This document shows, in pieces, positions 24,602 through 34,355 of a DNA stretch of 34,355 nt (position 1 is the stretch's first letter; the number at the start of each line of letters is the position of its first letter). The stretch comes from JBDRGD01 sp043818095 (GTDB lineage: Bacteria; Chloroflexota; Dehalococcoidia; Dehalococcoidales; RBG-16-60-22), in the NCBI GenBank assembly GCA_043818095.1, contig JBDRGD010000018.1, positions 1 through 34,355 on the forward strand, given 5' to 3'. Position numbers and translations under genes: made by a program. Below the pieces are notes generated by a model. It was given only the letters and a program-made list of their open reading frames with translations, did not search any database and had not been told where the DNA came from.

Positions 24602-24624
24602 TCTCGCCCCCAACCGCGTTTCCC

Positions 24625-24654
24625 ATTTTACCACAGGAAAGCGCACAGCGTCAG
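24625..24654 (-). promoter_or_regulatory. Promoter of holA
   Basis: CTGACG (24649-24654), an 18-base spacer and TAAAAT (24625-24630) on the minus strand. It is arranged back to back with the plus-strand promoter at 24666-24694. Confidence 0.45.
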
Positions 24655-24665
24655 GCGTTTTTCTA

Positions 24666-24694
24666 TTGAAGAATCGGCGGACAAGCGGTAGAAT
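24666..24694 (+). promoter_or_regulatory. Promoter of the small hypothetical-YchF unit
   Basis: TTGAAG (24666-24671), a 17-base spacer and TAGAAT (24689-24694). A ribosome site AAAGGAG and the ATG at 24726 follow. Confidence 0.55.
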
Positions 24695-24725
24695 AGGGGC
24701 AGCCGGAAAGTGGTAAAGGAGCATC

Positions 24726-24956
24726 ATGTCAGAGCAGCCTGACGAAATCAAGAAACTGGTAAATATCGCCAAGGACATGCAGTTTTCCCGGGACATGAGG
24801 GCAAAAGCCATCGACCAGATTGGCGCCATCATCAGCTATGACGCCCTCCTCGCCCTGCTGCAAATCGCCGCCGACGAAAACCTGGCCGTCTCCGACCGCG
24901 ACCGCGCCCTGAAGGTAGCCCGGGACGTCGTCAAGAAGACCAGTCACCACCAATAG
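24726..24956 (+). CDS. Small helical hypothetical protein upstream of YchF-like GTPase
   Basis: The protein is 76 aa, predicted all-helical and soluble, with a pattern similar to a pair of HEAT-like helices (RAKAIDQIGAIISYDALLALL, then AADENLAVSDRDRALKVA). It has a good ribosome site (AAAGGAG), its own promoter, and sits 34 bp before the GTPase gene. I do not recognise a named family. A partner role for the GTPase is a guess from position. Confidence 0.72.
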   Translation: MSEQPDEIKKLVNIAKDMQFSRDMRAKAIDQIGAIISYDALLALLQIAADENLAVSDRDRALKVARDVVKKTSHHQ

Positions 24957-24990
24957 ACCACCGTACGCACCGCCGGGAGGATGTCCCGCC

Positions 24991-26097
24991 ATGAGTATCG
25001 ACGTCGGTATCATCGGTCTAGCGCAAAGCGGCAAGACTACTGTCTTCAACACGCTGACCCGGGGCAGCGCGGCGACCACCGGCCACGCCCCGGAAGGCAT
25101 GACGCCCCACGTGGGCGTGGCGAAAGTCAGCGAGCCCCGCCTGCCGCAGCTCGCCGGGCTCTTCCCCGATAAGAAACTGGTGCCGGCGGAAGTCCGCTAT
25201 ACCGATATCGGCGCCTCGGTAAAAAGCCTGGTGGCGGACAAGGGCATCGGCGGGGAGCTGCTGAACCGACTGAGCGCGGCGGATGCCCTGATTAACGTGG
25301 TGCGCGTTTTCACGGACCCCACCGTCCCCCACCCCTCCGGCAGCCCGGACGCGGCGCGCGATATCGGCACCATGAACCTGGAGCTCGCCTTCTCCGACCT
25401 GGCAATCCTGGAAAGAAAGCTGGAGCGCCTCGACGTTTCCCTGAAGGCCGCCAAAGCGAATGAGCGCCCGGCGTTCCTTCACGAAGAGAGCCTACTGAAA
25501 AAACTCGGCGAAGCCCTCCAGAAAGAAACCCCCCTCCGTGACCTCCCCCTCTCCGCCGAGGAGACGAGGCACATTACCGGCTACCAGTTCCTTACCGCCA
25601 AGCCGCTGCTGATACTGCTCAACATCGATGAAGACCAGCTTCCCCGGGAGGACGCGCTGACCGCGGAGCTGGGCGCCGCCGTGAACGGAGAGCGCTGCCG
25701 ACTCATCAACCTCTGCGGCAAGCTGGAGATGGAGCTGTCCCAGCTGGAAGAGGGCGCCGCCGCCGAGTTCCGGAAGGACTACGGCATCACCGAATCGGGG
25801 CTCGACCGCGTTATCCGGGCTTCCTACGAGCTGCTGGGGCTGGTCTCCTTCTTCACCGTCGGCAGCAATGAAATCAGGGCATGGTCCATCCCCCGTGATA
25901 CCCCGGCCGTAAAGGCCGCCGGCAAGATTCACTCGGACATGGAGCGGGGCTTCATCCGCGCCGAGGTCATCCGCCATGAAGAGCTGCTCGCGTGCGGCGG
26001 CCTGGCGGAAGCGCGGAAAAGGGGACTGCTAAGGCTGGAAGGCAGGGATTACGCGGTCCAGGACGGGGACGTCATCAACTTCCTCTTTAACGTATAG
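24991..26097 (+). CDS. YchF-like Obg family GTPase (divergent type)
   Basis: The protein is 368 aa with an N-terminal G domain and a C-terminal TGS-type domain (about 285-365, ending YAVQDGDVINFLFNV). The P loop is GLAQSGKTT (9-17) instead of the usual NVGKST form of YchF, and an effector-like YTDIGAS follows. The region where YchF has its altered nucleotide-base motif reads LLNIDED. YchF (OLA1) proteins bind ribosomes and prefer ATP in the cases studied. Whether this divergent branch does the same is not known. GGGAGG precedes the ATG. Confidence 0.85.
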   Translation: MSIDVGIIGLAQSGKTTVFNTLTRGSAATTGHAPEGMTPHVGVAKVSEPRLPQLAGLFPDKKLVPAEVRYTDIGASVKSLVADKGIGGELLNRLSAADALINVVRVFTDPTVPHPSGSPDAARDIGTMNLELAFSDLAILERKLERLDVSLKAAKANERPAFLHEESLLKKLGEALQKETPLRDLPLSAEETRHITGYQFLTAKPLLILLNIDEDQLPREDALTAELGAAVNGERCRLINLCGKLEMELSQLEEGAAAEFRKDYGITESGLDRVIRASYELLGLVSFFTVGSNEIRAWSIPRDTPAVKAAGKIHSDMERGFIRAEVIRHEELLACGGLAEARKRGLLRLEGRDYAVQDGDVINFLFNV

Positions 26098-26104
26098 GTT
26101 ACTC

Positions 26105-26506
26105 TTACCCCTCCGGGCTCCGCCGCACGACCAGACGCAGGCCCTCCTGCTCCACCACGGTAATCTCTTCCCCCACGGTGAGATGCCCCTCCTGGGCGGT
26201 TGCCGTCCAGAGCTCCCCCTTTATCCGCACCAGCCCCTCCGGGACCAGGACGCTGGCCACCTGCCCCCGGGCGCCGAGCATCGCCGGCAGGCCGACCACC
26301 GCCTGCTTGCGCAATACCCGGCTTATGAGAATGAAATTCGTCACCCCGAAAACCGCCCACCCCGACATCACCACCACGAGCGCGACCACCGGCAGATTGA
26401 TGCCCAGCTCGGGCAGCACCCAGCGCCAGATGGCCCAGATGGCCACCTCCTCCAGCCCCGTACTCACGACGGCCAGAACCAGGCGCGCCACAGTCAGCTG
26501 CCGCAT
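26105..26506 (-). CDS. NfeD-like membrane protein (short form)
   Basis: The protein is 133 aa. Two membrane segments (about residues 8-30 and 37-62) are followed by a small beta-rich domain (about 70-128) with GARGQVASVLVPEGLVRIKGELWTA, split here as GLVRIKGELW, the pattern of the NfeD C-terminal OB-fold. NfeD proteins are usually paired with membrane proteases or flotillins, but neither is adjacent here. AGGAGGT precedes the ATG. It is convergent with the GTPase gene (7 bp apart) and divergent from rpoB. Confidence 0.78.
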   Translation of the reverse strand: MRQLTVARLVLAVVSTGLEEVAIWAIWRWVLPELGINLPVVALVVVMSGWAVFGVTNFILISRVLRKQAVVGLPAMLGARGQVASVLVPEGLVRIKGELWTATAQEGHLTVGEEITVVEQEGLRLVVRRSPEG

Positions 26507-26585
26507 TTATCTACCTCCTGCCGGGAACGTCATCCGCAACGATAACGTTTTTTTGCGATATTTCGTAAAATACCTGGAATCACCC

Positions 26586-26614
26586 TTGACATTTTCAAGG
26601 GCAAATGGTATTAT
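26586..26614 (+). promoter_or_regulatory. rpoB: Strong promoter of rpoB-rpoC with a leader of about 145 nt
   Basis: A perfect TTGACA (26586-26591), a 17-base spacer and TATTAT (26609-26614). Transcription should begin near 26621, leaving about 145 nt before the rpoB ATG at 26768. The leader is AT-richer than the genes. I see no protein, clear terminator hairpin or known riboswitch in it. An AAGGAG ribosome site stands just before the ATG. Confidence 0.75.
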
Positions 26615-26767
26615 TTATGATTGTAGTAATGCCCTCTATGTTCGTTTACCTCAATTATACACCCAACGGAGCTGTGTGTCTTTCGTTATTCTTTTATAGA
26701 CTCGTTTTCTAGCTGATAGCAATCGCCGATTTTCCTGATTATAAGCCGTGCCGATTAAGGAGTAAAG

Positions 26768-34355
<7,588 letters not shown>

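Overview
The window is a G+C-rich bacterial chromosome segment. It is densely packed with core housekeeping genes, mostly in short operons on both strands, and all gaps between genes are short. The gene set and protein styles best fit a Chloroflexota bacterium of the Dehalococcoidia type. Pointers are a divergent YchF-like GTPase, a DUF164 zinc-ribbon protein next to RNase HI, a DUF4342 protein, rpoB-rpoC without ribosomal protein genes just upstream, and frequent TTG/GTG starts. This placement is inferred from protein character; no database was searched.

Layout. Bases 1-454 are markedly AT-rich and hold the 5' part of an unrecognised membrane-anchored protein running off the left edge. A DUF164 zinc-ribbon gene and RNase HI follow on the minus strand. 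A compact plus-strand module (1664-3526) carries two small basic proteins and a phage-type terminase large subunit that is frameshifted and has lost a probable catalytic Asp. A plus-strand run follows: S41 protease, macro-domain protein, CvpA-like membrane protein and MFS transporter (3636-7100). It converges on the minus-strand polA-mutM pair (7097-10657). Further minus-strand units hold a nitroreductase, an AI-2E-type transporter, DUF948-like and YtxH envelope proteins, a histidine phosphatase, a DUF123 GIY-YIG protein and a DUF4342 protein.

From 14548 a plus-strand operon runs argF, unknown membrane protein, der, plsY, gpsA, combining arginine synthesis, ribosome assembly and phospholipid synthesis. 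It converges on dnaJ. Upstream on the minus strand are ruvX, alaS and holA. A divergent promoter region at 24602-24725 separates holA from a small hypothetical gene and a YchF-like GTPase. A short NfeD-like gene is divergent from rpoB-rpoC, which has a strong promoter, a leader of about 145 nt and an rpoB gene with a repeat-built acidic C-terminal tail. rpoC runs off the right edge.

Promoters are readable as sigma70-type boxes. Several have near-perfect TTGACA boxes and several are extended -10 (TGn) types. Two of them (polA and DUF164) sit so close to the start codon that leaderless mRNAs are predicted. Two genes (terminase and der) are broken by the same kind of lesion, one extra G in a G run. 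For der at least, a sequence or assembly indel is the simplest explanation. There is no sign of rRNA, tRNA, CRISPR or IS elements, and no convincing intrinsic terminators.
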